A stretch of 32,331 nt of DNA from Candidatus Methanoperedens sp. (GCA_027460465.1 JAPZAV010000020.1:1-32331), one strand, 5' to 3'. Positions 5,608 to 14,533 are shown, counted from the stretch's first letter. Numbers and translations are program-made. The notes: generated from the letters alone by a model not told the origin.

Positions 5608-6759
5608 TTACTTCTTGGGTACCATTCGTATGATATTCTCTTTTCCTTTTCTTATTTTGAGAATCCGTCCATCTTCTTTCATCTTGGCAAGTACTATGCT
5701 TATCTTGGACTTTGAAAGTCCACTTTCCTTTACAATCTCGGACTGATAAGCCTGCCCTCCAAATTTGATGAGATACTTTTCTATCATTTCCTCATCATCC
5801 AGAATTTCTCTCGTCAGATCAGGAAAAGGTGCCACTATGGTCTCACGGACAGCAGAATCTTTCACAGCAGTGCTATCATCAAAAGTCTGATATATTGGTT
5901 TAATTTCGGCACTGCCCATATGACCTGAGGACTGATCTGGTTTTTCAGTTTGCATCTTTTCCACCCAAGAACCTGATGGCTGAGTTCCAGTCTTATCTAT
6001 CATATCAGTGTTATTTTTTCTGCTGTTTGCTGGATGACGTCTTTTTATCCAGAATACAAATATGGTGCCTGAAATAAGCATGAAAGCTATGAAAAGGACA
6101 TTTACTGATGGCGGTGATTCCACGACGCTTGTTTCATTGCGCGAGAGCACAATGGAAGGTTCTCCTTTCCCGAAGCTTTGATAATAAGATCCATCCCATA
6201 TCAATCTGTTTCCTACACTCTTGTCAAATCTGGGAGTTACATTCTGGTAGGTGTAACCTTCAGGCATTTTTATAACAAGTACATTATCCGAGGAAGGCAC
6301 CATTCCTTCAGAAAAAGCATCTCCAATTAAAATCTGTGACGAATTTGTGAGCGAGAAATTCTTCCACTCAAAACTGTAACGAATGATGCGATACGCATTT
6401 GGCATGCTTTTGAACACATCATAGGAAACATTGAAATTCTCTATGCTCATACTACGGTTGGAGTAATTAGCCGCTGATTGTAATGTTTTATTAAGACTAT
6501 TCCTGAACTCTGTGATATCTTTTTTCTGGCTGAAATTGGCCGGATCTTTCATAAAGAACTCCCATTCATTTATTTCAGACTGAGTGGCGAATGGCTTATG
6601 TTTTTCCACGATCCAGAACGCATTTCCGCTTTCATTGATCTCTATTGTGAATATTGTCTGGTCTGTCAACAGTCCAGTCTGAGCTCCTGCTATCTGTCCA
6701 CAGAGCATTAGAAAAATAAATATAAGGATTGCCCTCATTAGTATAGCAGAGGACGGCAT
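5608..6759 (-). CDS. Membrane-tethered winged-helix regulator
   Basis: The 383-residue protein has an N-terminal signal or anchor segment (about 8-26), a large outside domain with several Asn-X-Ser/Thr sites (about 27-215), and a transmembrane helix at about 219-238 followed by KRRH. A polar linker and a C-terminal winged helix (about 315-380) complete it; the latter shows EMIEKYLIKFGG, SEIVKESGLSKSKISIVLAK and a basic wing. The layout is that of archaeal one-component membrane regulators, in which an outside signal is passed to a DNA-binding domain inside. The ligand is unknown. It follows the exported Ig-like protein gene by 43 nt and precedes MEKHLA by 9 nt. ATG 6738 (MRAILIFIF) is an alternative start. 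Confidence 0.8.
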   Translation of the reverse strand: MPSSAILMRAILIFIFLMLCGQIAGAQTGLLTDQTIFTIEINESGNAFWIVEKHKPFATQSEINEWEFFMKDPANFSQKKDITEFRNSLNKTLQSAANYSNRSMSIENFNVSYDVFKSMPNAYRIIRYSFEWKNFSLTNSSQILIGDAFSEGMVPSSDNVLVIKMPEGYTYQNVTPRFDKSVGNRLIWDGSYYQSFGKGEPSIVLSRNETSVVESPPSVNVLFIAFMLISGTIFVFWIKRRHPANSRKNNTDMIDKTGTQPSGSWVEKMQTEKPDQSSGHMGSAEIKPIYQTFDDSTAVKDSAVRETIVAPFPDLTREILDDEEMIEKYLIKFGGQAYQSEIVKESGLSKSKISIVLAKMKEDGRILKIRKGKENIIRMVPKK

Positions 6760-6802
6760 CAGTAATAAGATTTACTATGAATTATACTGAATTATTATCT
6801 GC

Positions 6803-7936
6803 TCAATTTTCGTTCTTTTCAATTTCTGGTTGATCGTACTTTACCTCTTCTTTCCTGGTTGAGATTGCACTCATTTTATCCAGATCATCTATTCCAGATA
6901 TGTTTTCAAATTCTCTGCTGAGATTATCATTTCCGAGCTTTTCTTTTGAGAATATCGCGATTTCTTTTGCAAATTTGTTATAATTCTTCGCATCTCTTTG
7001 AGCCTGTTTCAGGGCAGCTGCATACTCTTCTACAGTGATATTACCTGCTTCAAACTCTAGCCTTAAAGAATCAAGTGTAGTCTGAAGCCTGTTCATATCT
7101 TCTTTCATGCTTTCAAGCTTCTTTGCAATCAATTCTTCAGTGTCTTCATTTTTTGATACATGGTATTCGAACAAGCGTATTCGGATCTCAGTTATGTGGT
7201 CCTCAAGTCCGTTATCTAAAATATCGAAGATGCTGCCACCGTTCCCCTCTATATTGTTCACGTTCACATACCATCTGAATTCAATCTGCGAATCTGAATC
7301 ACTGCCTTTGAAGATCATAGTATGGAGCCCGGTGTTTTTTCCATCCCAGATCTGGGTGTAAGAAGAGGTATTTCCGCTTGTGACACCAACCACTGGCGAG
7401 CCATCTAATGTCCATGAATTCATCATCATCCCTCTCGACATTGTGACCGAATATTCTATGCTCCTGCTCTGTGTGTTATCTATATAAATGGTGTCAATAA
7501 CCTGCGGGTACCATGATAGAATCGTTGCTCTTTTCTTTTCTGGATTTTTGTCTTGCACTGAAATGTGCCATGTTAACGTCTGCGTATGCCCATTGATGTT
7601 TGAGCCATTGACAGAAACACTGTGCATCCCTTGATCATCGAAGCTATAAGTTTGCGTTTCTGAATTAACTTTACTGGAATGACCATTCATTATCCAGAGC
7701 CATGCAGTTATGGGTTGGTCAGAAGTTACATTGAACCTTACTATATCTCCTGTATTCACAGAAAAAGTCAAAGCATCATCGTTGGTCTTGCTATTGCTCC
7801 AGGTGACTATCTTTGGAGGTTTTTCCTCTATCCCGGGAATATCAGCGTGCTTCCAGAACTCAAACATGGAGGCGCTGCCGGAAATAGACAGTACAATCGT
7901 CAAAAGAAATATCGCGATTATCGCGAGAGACTTCAT
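6803..7936 (-). CDS. Exported Ig-like/PKD protein with coiled-coil tail
   Basis: This is a 377-residue protein with a clear signal peptide (MKSLAIIAIFLLTIVLS, about 1-23). Two Ig-like or PKD-like beta domains follow (about 42-127 and 135-228), each ending in a TWHISV or RWYVNV strand. A charged helical segment with coiled-coil character runs from about 245 to 345, and an acidic C-terminus closes it. There is no second hydrophobic helix, so it is probably secreted or bound at the surface. Its place upstream of the membrane-tethered regulator suggests that it binds or modulates that sensor. No precise family is recognised. Confidence 0.7.
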   Translation of the reverse strand: MKSLAIIAIFLLTIVLSISGSASMFEFWKHADIPGIEEKPPKIVTWSNSKTNDDALTFSVNTGDIVRFNVTSDQPITAWLWIMNGHSSKVNSETQTYSFDDQGMHSVSVNGSNINGHTQTLTWHISVQDKNPEKKRATILSWYPQVIDTIYIDNTQSRSIEYSVTMSRGMMMNSWTLDGSPVVGVTSGNTSSYTQIWDGKNTGLHTMIFKGSDSDSQIEFRWYVNVNNIEGNGGSIFDILDNGLEDHITEIRIRLFEYHVSKNEDTEELIAKKLESMKEDMNRLQTTLDSLRLEFEAGNITVEEYAAALKQAQRDAKNYNKFAKEIAIFSKEKLGNDNLSREFENISGIDDLDKMSAISTRKEEVKYDQPEIEKNEN

Positions 7937-8189
7937 AATATTAGTGATACAATCATTAATAACATAAATCTAATGAAGGTTTCTAATAATCTTAAATAGT
8001 TCTAATGGTTCATAATGGTTTATTATAGTTCATGAATGGATAAAAAAACATTCATTACCATATTACATATTATTTCATGAAAAAAATAATTCTAAAACCT
8101 CTTTTTGATAAAATAAAAAATTTCCAGGCTATTAATTAAAATATAAATATTAATAATTCAGTTAAACCAGATTTAATGTTTTCTTGTTA
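7937..8189. other. AT-rich intergenic region with one hairpin
   Basis: These 253 bases hold no convincing gene. Near-repeats of taatggttcataatggttt type precede an inverted repeat with 7-bp arms ATGAATG (8032-8038) and CATTCAT (8049-8055) around an A-rich loop. The promoter of the exported-protein gene must lie at the left side (TATA-like tttatgtt on the minus strand near 7972). The rest lies downstream of the RAD55-like gene. Confidence 0.4.
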
Positions 8190-8879
8190 TCATCCTATCC
8201 TTATATTGGCTCCATCGATTTCATATTCAAGCCAGGGGGTTGTTTTTTGCGATAGACCTGATACCCTTATGAAATTTCTATCATTCTCTACTTTAACTTC
8301 TATTATCCCGTCAAATAATTGATTTAAAGTACCAACTGCCAGGATATCATGTACCCCGCTTTCCATTACATATATTCCAAGACCTCTCATTGCTTTTATG
8401 CGCCCTGTAAAAACGTGAAGAAATTTGAACACGGTCTTGATATTGGAATACATCAAAAGCGCAGAAAGCGAATTGATGTTGAGCTGGATATTCTTGACAT
8501 TTTTTCTTATAAAGAACCTGTCAAAAAGCTGGCTGATTTTTATCCCTATCAAAGTCAGATCAACAGGGCTGTTTGCTATTTTGATTATTTCATCTTCGTC
8601 AGCTTCACCGCCGATCATCCTTGTGGTGCAATCAACTATCCCGATTCTGGATGCCGGAAGATTCAATTTGTTCTCTCTGAACCATTCCAGTACTCGTGTT
8701 CCAGGCTCATAGGTGTTCACCGATATTACTGCATTTTCATGTTTGGATGCACTGTTGTACATCATATGGTTCAAAATTACGTTCTTTCCGCTCATCGGGG
8801 GACCGATCAATAAGATGTTAGATCCTTTTTTTATTCCGCCGTTCATTAATTCATCCAGTTTCTTGATTCCTATTTCCAT
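8190..8879 (-). CDS. Degenerate RAD55/KaiC-type ATPase
   Basis: This is a 229-residue RecA-fold protein of the archaeal RAD55/KaiC-like group. It opens MEIGIKKLDELMNGGIKKGS, typical of this family, then has the P-loop GPPMSGKN (26-33) and VNTYEPGTRVLEWF. The P-loop ends in Asn where Ser or Thr is normal. The Walker B strand (about VDLTLIGI) lacks the usual acidic pair, so hydrolysis may be lost. Such proteins often act in signalling or motility control in archaea. ATG 8879 is chosen because GGAGGT lies 7 nt upstream. It stands alone between two long AT-rich gaps. Confidence 0.75.
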   Translation of the reverse strand: MEIGIKKLDELMNGGIKKGSNILLIGPPMSGKNVILNHMMYNSASKHENAVISVNTYEPGTRVLEWFRENKLNLPASRIGIVDCTTRMIGGEADEDEIIKIANSPVDLTLIGIKISQLFDRFFIRKNVKNIQLNINSLSALLMYSNIKTVFKFLHVFTGRIKAMRGLGIYVMESGVHDILAVGTLNQLFDGIIEVKVENDRNFIRVSGLSQKTTPWLEYEIDGANIRIG

Positions 8880-9193
8880 TCTAATAACCTCCACATTTAG
8901 ATGATTGAGGAAGAACAGACAAATGTTTACAGGTATTTCCAGGGGACATTGTTATTATAAACATAATCTACATAATAATAACCATATGTCAGTTCTTATT
9001 ATAAAAACTCCGATGATTTTTACAGTTTTTTCTGGTTTTCAACGTATATAACGATTTATTTGCGTTTTTTAACGTACATGATTGTTTATTAATTCATTCA
9101 AAGCTGTATTATCCCGTCTCAAATTTATGAATGGTATGATGACTATATATCATCGTATGATTAAGGGACTGGAAAATAAAAAAGAGAAATAAT
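8880..9193. other. AT-rich intergenic region with repeats
   Basis: No gene is seen. A minus-strand TATA-like box (ttattataaac at 8952-8962) could serve the RAD55-like gene. Two similar blocks occur at about 9039-9062 (aacgtatataacgattta) and 9071-9092 (aacgtacatgattgttta). A 23-bp palindrome lies at 9135-9157 with arms TATGATGA and TCATCGTA, one position mismatched, spaced by CTATATA. The palindrome could be an operator, but nothing shows which gene it controls. Confidence 0.4.
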
Positions 9194-9952
9194 TCAATAT
9201 CTTGCCAGCGTGATAAAGCCAGTGTGGCCAACCCTTGCAGTTGACGGGCGTGTTCCCCTTTCAGTAAAAGAAATTTCACGCTCTATGGTTTCTATTGTTC
9301 TGACTTCTGCAAACCCTGTCTCTTCAATTGCCTTCCTGGCTTCTTTAGTCTGCTCAAAAAAAGGCGAATATACAGCAAGAAATCCCCCGGGATAAAGGAC
9401 CTCAGGCGCATAAGGGATAACATGTGCGGCATCGAGAGTATCCAATGTTATCACATCGAATTTCTCATCCAGGTTCCTGATCTCTTCCACTATATCCCCG
9501 CTGCGCAGTTCCACACCTGAAAGACCTGCGAGAGCTATATTCTTCTTTGCAATCTCGATAAAGTCCTCTCTTTGCTCATACGATATGACTTTTTCAGCAA
9601 TTCCGCCCAGATATATAGCAAGAATCCCTGAACCAGTACCTGCATCAAGCACATGATCAGAAGAACATAGTCCTGTGCCAGAAATAATTGTTCCGATATC
9701 TTTCGGCATCATTGGTGCACCGCTTCGTTTTGCATGCGCAAAGAAATCAGGTGCCCTTGGTTTCTGGACGATGAACTCGATCCCCAGATGAGAACTTATC
9801 CTGTCGCCGAAGGACTTTGTCTCCAGTTCTTCGAGATCCAGAATACCAAGGTCGGTATGCAGCTTGCCTTTCTGCATAACGAAATATTCTTTCATTTTTC
9901 CTTCATGGAATGTTTTTAAAAGTACCGGGAAATCCATCATCTCTCCGTTCAT
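9194..9952 (-). CDS. trmI: tRNA (adenine-57/58-N1) methyltransferase TrmI
   Basis: This is a 252-residue class I methyltransferase of the archaeal TrmI type. A small N-terminal beta domain (about 1-60) is followed by PRAPDFFAHAKRSGAPMMPKDIGTI. The SAM loop is DAGTGSGILA (about 103-112), then YEQREDF, ITLDTLDA (the adenine-pocket motif), and the C-terminal TERGTRPSTARVGHTGF signature. The enzyme makes 1-methyladenosine at position 58, and in archaea often also 57, of the tRNA T-loop. It is divergent from the small acidic-tailed gene at 9991. The ATG at 9952 follows an AT-rich start region. Confidence 0.92.
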   Translation of the reverse strand: MNGEMMDFPVLLKTFHEGKMKEYFVMQKGKLHTDLGILDLEELETKSFGDRISSHLGIEFIVQKPRAPDFFAHAKRSGAPMMPKDIGTIISGTGLCSSDHVLDAGTGSGILAIYLGGIAEKVISYEQREDFIEIAKKNIALAGLSGVELRSGDIVEEIRNLDEKFDVITLDTLDAAHVIPYAPEVLYPGGFLAVYSPFFEQTKEARKAIEETGFAEVRTIETIEREISFTERGTRPSTARVGHTGFITLARY

Positions 9953-9990
9953 CTAATATATAACCTGATATAAGAATATAAGTGGTTGGT

Positions 9991-10356
9991 ATGGAATACA
10001 TCAATATCAAGGATAAAAAATATTCGCTTAAGATCCTGAAGCTACTGACAGGTCAGGAAGAACTGGATATCGAATCAATACAGGAGAATATTCTTATTAT
10101 TGCTGCAGCCGTGGACGTGCCTGATAGATTACCCTATCTCATTGAAACCATCAAGTCCCTGGAGATAGAAGACCTGGAGAAATTCAGGTTCGTTTTGCTG
10201 AGGGTTCAAATTGATTCCCAGCTGCATATGAATGAAGATCTGGAAATGTATCAGAAGCGTCTTTATGTTGCGCAGGTGATGGAAAAATTACTCTATGGAG
10301 AGATCTTTCTTGAAGAAGGGGAAAAGGATAATGATGAAGAAGAGGAGAACGATTGA
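9991..10356 (+). CDS. Unrecognised small acidic-tailed protein
   Basis: A 121-residue protein starts MEYINIKDKKYSLKILKLL and continues as mostly helical sequence, ending in a strongly acidic tail (EEGEKDNDEEEEND). No family is recognised. It is divergent from trmI across about 40 nt. A GTG at 9982 would add three residues; ATG 9991 is preferred. Clean codon use and a defined fold-like pattern support it as a real gene. The acidic tail hints at a protein or RNA partner, but nothing firm can be said. Confidence 0.7.
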   Translation: MEYINIKDKKYSLKILKLLTGQEELDIESIQENILIIAAAVDVPDRLPYLIETIKSLEIEDLEKFRFVLLRVQIDSQLHMNEDLEMYQKRLYVAQVMEKLLYGEIFLEEGEKDNDEEEEND

Positions 10357-10435
10357 ACACTCGATTTTTCATTTATTTCTCAATCATATTGTGCATGCCA
10401 ACCGTTTTGCAGATTTCAAAGAAAAAAGGTTATAT

Positions 10436-10443
10436 CTTATATA
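10436..10443 (+). promoter_or_regulatory. TATA box of the aminotransferase gene
   Basis: cttatata is centred about 28 nt before ATG 10468, which places the transcript start at or next to the start codon. The mRNA is probably leaderless; no ribosome site precedes the ATG. Confidence 0.5.
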
Positions 10444-10467
10444 CAATAAACAACATTCTGGGCTTGG

Positions 10468-11619
10468 ATGTATGCAGATAGGATAAATTCGTTACCCCCA
10501 TATTTATTTGCAACTATTGACAGGGCAAAACAGGAAGCCATCAGAAAAGGTATCGATGTTATCAACCTTAGCATTGGCGATCCAGATCTGCCCACTCCCA
10601 GGCATATAGTGGAAGCGATGAGAAACTCGGTTGAGAAACCTGAGAGACATCGCTATCCCTCTTATGAAGGGATGCTCTCCTTCAGGGAAGCTGCAGCGAA
10701 CTGGTACAGAAAGACCATGAACGTGGAACTCGATCCTGAAGATGAAGTTCTCACACTCATTGGCTCAAAAGAAGGCATAGCCCATATTCCACTCGCATTC
10801 CTGAACCCGGGTGATATCTCGCTTGTGCCTGATCCTGCGTATCCCGTGTACAGCATCGGGTCCATTCTTGCAGACGGCAGACCTTTCAAGATGCCGCTTC
10901 TTGATGAAAATGATTTTCTTCCAGAACTTGAGTCCATACCTTCTGATATTGCAAAAAAAGCAAAGCTGCTTTTCATCAATTATCCAAATAATCCCACGTC
11001 TGCAACAGCCTCATTGAAATTCTTTGAGGAGGTTGTGGACTTTGCAAATGAGAACGAGATCCTTGTTATCCACGATAATGCTTATTCAGAGATGACCTTT
11101 AATGGTTACAAAGCTCCCAGTTTTCTTAACGTCAGTGGTGCAAAGGAAGTGGGCATAGAGACTCACTCGCTCTCAAAGACATATAATATGACTGGATGGA
11201 GGATTGGTTTTGCTGTGGGGAATCGTGATATAATCGCAGGTCTTGGAAAGGTAAAAACAAACGTGGATTCGGGCGCATTCGAGGCTGTTCAGGAAGCAGG
11301 AATTGCAGCTCTTAACGGGCCCCAGGATTGTGTCAGTGAGATGAACAATGTATATAAGGAGAGAAGGGATGCTCTGATTGCGGGATTGAAAGAACTGGGG
11401 CTCGAAGTGAGACTTCCCAGGGCAACGTTCTATGTATGGGTGCATGTGAATGGAAAATCATTGGATTTCACAAAAGCATTGCTTGAAAAGGCAGGGATAG
11501 TGACCACGCCCGGTGTGGGATTTGGTGAATACGGTGAAGGCTATGTTCGATTTGCTCTGACGCAGCCAGCAGCACGAATAAAGGAAGCCGTTGATCGGAT
11601 GCGCAGGCTTGACATCTGA
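10468..11619 (+). CDS. dapL: LL-diaminopimelate aminotransferase-type enzyme
   Basis: This is a 383-residue class I/II aminotransferase. It has [26 protein letters not shown], the NYPNNPTSA substrate loop (about 171-179), the D203/Y206 cofactor contacts ([11 protein letters not shown]), and the Schiff-base lysine K237 in [18 protein letters not shown]-terminal RFALT arginine is also present. This subset of archaeal aminotransferases includes DapL, which converts tetrahydrodipicolinate to LL-diaminopimelate for lysine. Closely related enzymes use aspartate or aromatic amino acids, so the substrate is likely but not certain. It is transcribed alone. Confidence 0.78.
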   Translation: MYADRINSLPPYLFATIDRAKQEAIRKGIDVINLSIGDPDLPTPRHIVEAMRNSVEKPERHRYPSYEGMLSFREAAANWYRKTMNVELDPEDEVLTLIGSKEGIAHIPLAFLNPGDISLVPDPAYPVYSIGSILADGRPFKMPLLDENDFLPELESIPSDIAKKAKLLFINYPNNPTSATASLKFFEEVVDFANENEILVIHDNAYSEMTFNGYKAPSFLNVSGAKEVGIETHSLSKTYNMTGWRIGFAVGNRDIIAGLGKVKTNVDSGAFEAVQEAGIAALNGPQDCVSEMNNVYKERRDALIAGLKELGLEVRLPRATFYVWVHVNGKSLDFTKALLEKAGIVTTPGVGFGEYGEGYVRFALTQPAARIKEAVDRMRRLDI

Positions 11620-11746
11620 ATTCTAATGAAAAATCATCTGAAATTAATTGTACTTTAGAAAAGTCTATTTAGGATAAGTTAAAATCATGAAGGAATATGC
11701 ATTTGAATAGAAACTCTTTTGATTACCTCTGTCATGGGAGTGTGTG

Positions 11747-12661
11747 ATGGAAATCGAGCAGATACTGGTTGAGCGTGTGGAACTTGTGGATTCGGAAATG
11801 CCTGAACTACTTTTTGAAATTAAACCACCTGAGCTTGCTGCTGCAGTTGCTTATGCGATAGAATCAAAAGGAAAACGCATACGTCCTGCTCTTGTGACAC
11901 TTGCCTGCGAAGCGGTAGGTGGAACAGCAAGGGATGCAAGCTTTGCTGCGGCATCTATTGAATTAATCCACTCATCATCTCTTGTTCTTGATGATGTTAT
12001 AGATAAATCTGAAAAAAGAAGGGGAAAGTACACGATTCACAAAATGTGGGGTACTGATATGGCTCTCCTTACGGTTCAGATACTTGCAGCGCTATCGCTC
12101 AGGATCGCTGCTCGCGACCCGAGGTTAATACGTGCCATAGCAGATTCTCTCTTCTGCATGGGCGAAGGGGAAGCAATGGAACTTGTGGATTATGCCAAGG
12201 ATAAAAAGAGCTATCTTGACCTTGCGTTCAGGAAGACAGGGTCGCTTTTCGGTTCAGCGGCAGAAGTGGGAGCTGTGGTAGGAGGGGGAGATGAAAGTCA
12301 GATCAAGAATCTCTCACAGTTCGGAAAGCATATTGGCATTGCCTTCCAGATCAGGGATGATATTCTGGATTGTATCTCAAGTGAAGAAGACCTTGGCAAA
12401 CCTGTAAAAAAGGACCTTTTTATGGGAAGACCGTCTATTGTGATCCTTGATGCGTTAAATTCGGGTATTTCGCTTGAGCGAATGATGAAATGCAATAACG
12501 GAGAGCTCATGCACCTGGTCTCTGATTCAATAGACTATGCAGACAGAATAGCGCATGAAGAGCTTGAGCTTGCAAAAGACAACATTGAAACGCTTGACGA
12601 TGGTTTTGCAAAAAGAAAGCTCATAGAACTGGGTGAGTACATAATCCATCGAAGTAAATAA
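11747..12661 (+). CDS. Polyprenyl diphosphate synthase
   Basis: This is a 304-residue trans-prenyltransferase. The first Asp-rich motif is LVLDDVIDKSEKRRGK (DDxxD) and the second is FQIRDDILD. GKRIRPAL and KTGSLF are also in place. The enzyme elongates isoprenoid diphosphates. The fifth residue before the first motif is Ser (in HSSSLVLDD), where C20-producing archaeal enzymes usually have a bulky aromatic. A longer product, for example a quinone side chain, is therefore plausible. ATG 11747 fits GGGAG 6 nt upstream better than GTG 11744. The stop lies 2 nt before the next gene, so the two are one operon. Confidence 0.88.
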   Translation: MEIEQILVERVELVDSEMPELLFEIKPPELAAAVAYAIESKGKRIRPALVTLACEAVGGTARDASFAAASIELIHSSSLVLDDVIDKSEKRRGKYTIHKMWGTDMALLTVQILAALSLRIAARDPRLIRAIADSLFCMGEGEAMELVDYAKDKKSYLDLAFRKTGSLFGSAAEVGAVVGGGDESQIKNLSQFGKHIGIAFQIRDDILDCISSEEDLGKPVKKDLFMGRPSIVILDALNSGISLERMMKCNNGELMHLVSDSIDYADRIAHEELELAKDNIETLDDGFAKRKLIELGEYIIHRSK

Positions 12662-12663
12662 TC

Positions 12664-13689
12664 ATGGAGAGCTACAGTACAGGTTCCTTTTTTAATTATC
12701 TCGCTGACGGATGCCGCCTCTGCAATAAAGGGGCAAAAATGGTTCTTTTCGTTACAGGACTCTGCGGCAGAAATTGCTTTTACTGCCCGGTTTCGAATGA
12801 AAAACGGGAAAAGGACATAGTATATGCAAATGAAACGCGTGTGGAAAAAGATGAAGATTTGATAGAAGCGGCAGCATCAATGGATGCTCTGGGAACAGGT
12901 ATAACGGGCGGAGAGCCTCTGCTGCGGCTTGATCGGGTGATCCATTATATGAGACTTTTGAAGAACAGGTTTGGAGACTCGCATCATATTCATCTGTATA
13001 CCTCTCTGGCTCCTGACAAAACGGTGCTCGAATCATTGAAGAGCGCCGGACTTGACGAGATCAGATTTCATCCCCCTCATCACCTGTGGAAAGATATGGG
13101 AAGCTCAGGATACCGTGACTCTGTGAAATGGGCAGATGAACTCGGTATTTCCACAGGGATTGAGATCCCGGCCATATCCTCTGATCTGGGCAGCATTTTA
13201 TCTTTACTGAATGAAGTTGGAGGTTTCTTGAACCTGAACGAACTTGAGTTCTCTGAAACAAATGCTGAAAAGCTTAAGAAACTCGGTTACGAGCCTGTTG
13301 ATGATGTCTCATCTGCTGCCTCAGGAAGCAGAGAGCTGGCAGAGGCATTGAACTGGGATAAACTACACTTCTGTTCATCACGCTTCAAGGATGCTGTCCA
13401 GCTCAGAGAAAGGCTGAAACGCATTGCTGGAAGAGCTGTTCGCGATTTTGATGAGATAACAGAAGATGGAACGCTTGTGTATGGAGTTATCAATGGCGAT
13501 GCCAGCGGGATTTTGATCGAGGCAGGGGTCACAGATGATATGTATTCTTTATCGAATGGTGCCACACACACAGCCTGGTGGATCGCTTCTGATCTTGCAG
13601 ATGAGTTGAAAGAAGTGGGTCACAGTGTTTCTGTTATCGAGCGGTATCCTATGAAAAATGGACTGGTTGTCGAAATGACGCCGCTTTAA
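12664..13689 (+). CDS. Radical SAM protein of the COG2108 type
   Basis: This is a 341-residue radical SAM enzyme of a pyruvate-formate-lyase-activase-like archaeal group. It begins with a CRLC knuckle (C17/C20), then GAKMVLFVTGLCGRNCFYC gives the CX3CX2C cluster motif (C34, C38, C41), followed by the GGEPLLR SAM motif. The C-terminal 80 residues form a separate small domain. The substrate is unknown. Tight coupling to the polyprenyl synthase (2-nt gap, no separate ribosome site) suggests a linked lipid or quinone pathway; that is inference from context only. Confidence 0.8.
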   Translation: MESYSTGSFFNYLADGCRLCNKGAKMVLFVTGLCGRNCFYCPVSNEKREKDIVYANETRVEKDEDLIEAAASMDALGTGITGGEPLLRLDRVIHYMRLLKNRFGDSHHIHLYTSLAPDKTVLESLKSAGLDEIRFHPPHHLWKDMGSSGYRDSVKWADELGISTGIEIPAISSDLGSILSLLNEVGGFLNLNELEFSETNAEKLKKLGYEPVDDVSSAASGSRELAEALNWDKLHFCSSRFKDAVQLRERLKRIAGRAVRDFDEITEDGTLVYGVINGDASGILIEAGVTDDMYSLSNGATHTAWWIASDLADELKEVGHSVSVIERYPMKNGLVVEMTPL

Positions 13690-13698
13690 CAATGCAAA

Positions 13699-13708
13699 GG
13701 TATAAACT
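13699..13708 (+). promoter_or_regulatory. TATA-like box of the DUF2551 gene
   Basis: ggtataaact is centred about 29 nt before GTG 13733, so the transcript is probably leaderless or nearly so. Confidence 0.4.
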
Positions 13709-13732
13709 CTTGAAATTTAATAGTGGAAAACG

Positions 13733-14047
13733 GTGGTTCGACTGAGCGCTGACGGAAATGAGAAGATTAAGGAAAGATTAACAAAATACCTCACAAGGGA
13801 TGAGAACGGTATCAGGAGATCCGTTCTTAAATTATTCCTGACGAGTAAACCCTATACCACACAGGAGGTCTTTGATCATCTTATTAAAGAAGGTTTTGAT
13901 GTTAACTACCGGGGAGTTTCAGCCATGGTCGGTCTCATGAATACAAGGCTTGGCATTTTGAGGATAGATGTAAAAGGTGATCATAATGTCTATTCTCTAA
14001 AATTTGAATATAAGAATGCTTTAAAATTGATAATGGATAACTATTGA
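13733..14047 (+). CDS. DUF2551 archaeal protein
   Basis: This 104-residue protein matches the archaeal DUF2551 family in its core: ENGIRRSVLKLFL, TTQEVFDHL, GFDVNYRGVSAMVGLMNTRLGILRIDVKGDHNVYSLK (described in parts). The pattern of short helices with a final beta hairpin is winged-helix-like, so DNA or RNA binding is plausible, but the family has no proven role. The start is GTG 13733. It is convergent with the QueD-like gene, whose stop lies 6 nt away. Confidence 0.85.
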   Translation: MVRLSADGNEKIKERLTKYLTRDENGIRRSVLKLFLTSKPYTTQEVFDHLIKEGFDVNYRGVSAMVGLMNTRLGILRIDVKGDHNVYSLKFEYKNALKLIMDNY

Positions 14048-14053
14048 TCCACA

Positions 14054-14533
14054 TTACATCTCAAATTCACAGCCTGCCCCCTGACCTATTCCCTCATCCA
14101 GCCTTACATGGATTTTTTTCACGTTATCCGCTCCATTCGATTTCAATGCCTCTGCAATTCCAGAAGTAAAATACTTGCAGAGATCTTCTGCGCTCACAGA
14201 TCGTGTGGGAAGAAGCACCACATCTTCCAGTGGCAAAACATAGCGCTGTCTGCTCCCGATGATCTCGATCGACATGCCGTCGCCTTTCTGTATCCTGAGG
14301 CGGGGATCTTTTTCAGCGATCATGACCTTATGGTCAAGTCTATCACAGAGCTCGTTCACTATTCCCTTCACCTTTTCAAAATCAATGATAAACTCGCCCA
14401 CCTGTTCGCCCTCGATCCGCACGCTGATGGCATAGGTATGACCATGAAGGCATCCGCATTTTGGATGCTCCGGGATAAAATGGCATGATGAGAACCGTAA
14501 TTTAGCCATCCATCCATCGATTTCAATGAACAT
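14054..14533 (-). CDS. QueD/PTPS-family 6-carboxytetrahydropterin synthase-like
   Basis: This is a 159-residue T-fold enzyme. The zinc histidines are H18 (SSCHF), H30 and H32 (CLHGHTY). The catalytic Cys C26 makes the CxxxHGH motif of QueD-type enzymes, and LDHKV (D67, H68) plus the C-terminal DEGIGQGAG loop complete the site. The likely reaction is formation of 6-carboxytetrahydropterin from dihydroneopterin triphosphate, the second step toward the preQ0 needed for archaeosine in tRNA. A pterin-synthase role cannot be excluded. The other queuosine/archaeosine genes are not in the window. Confidence 0.85.
   Translation of the reverse strand: MFIEIDGWMAKLRFSSCHFIPEHPKCGCLHGHTYAISVRIEGEQVGEFIIDFEKVKGIVNELCDRLDHKVMIAEKDPRLRIQKGDGMSIEIIGSRQRYVLPLEDVVLLPTRSVSAEDLCKYFTSGIAEALKSNGADNVKKIHVRLDEGIGQGAGCEFEM

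Noticed and set aside
11747-12661. Firm naming as geranylgeranyl diphosphate synthase
   Set aside because: The chain-length position has Ser, not a bulky residue, so a longer product is as likely.
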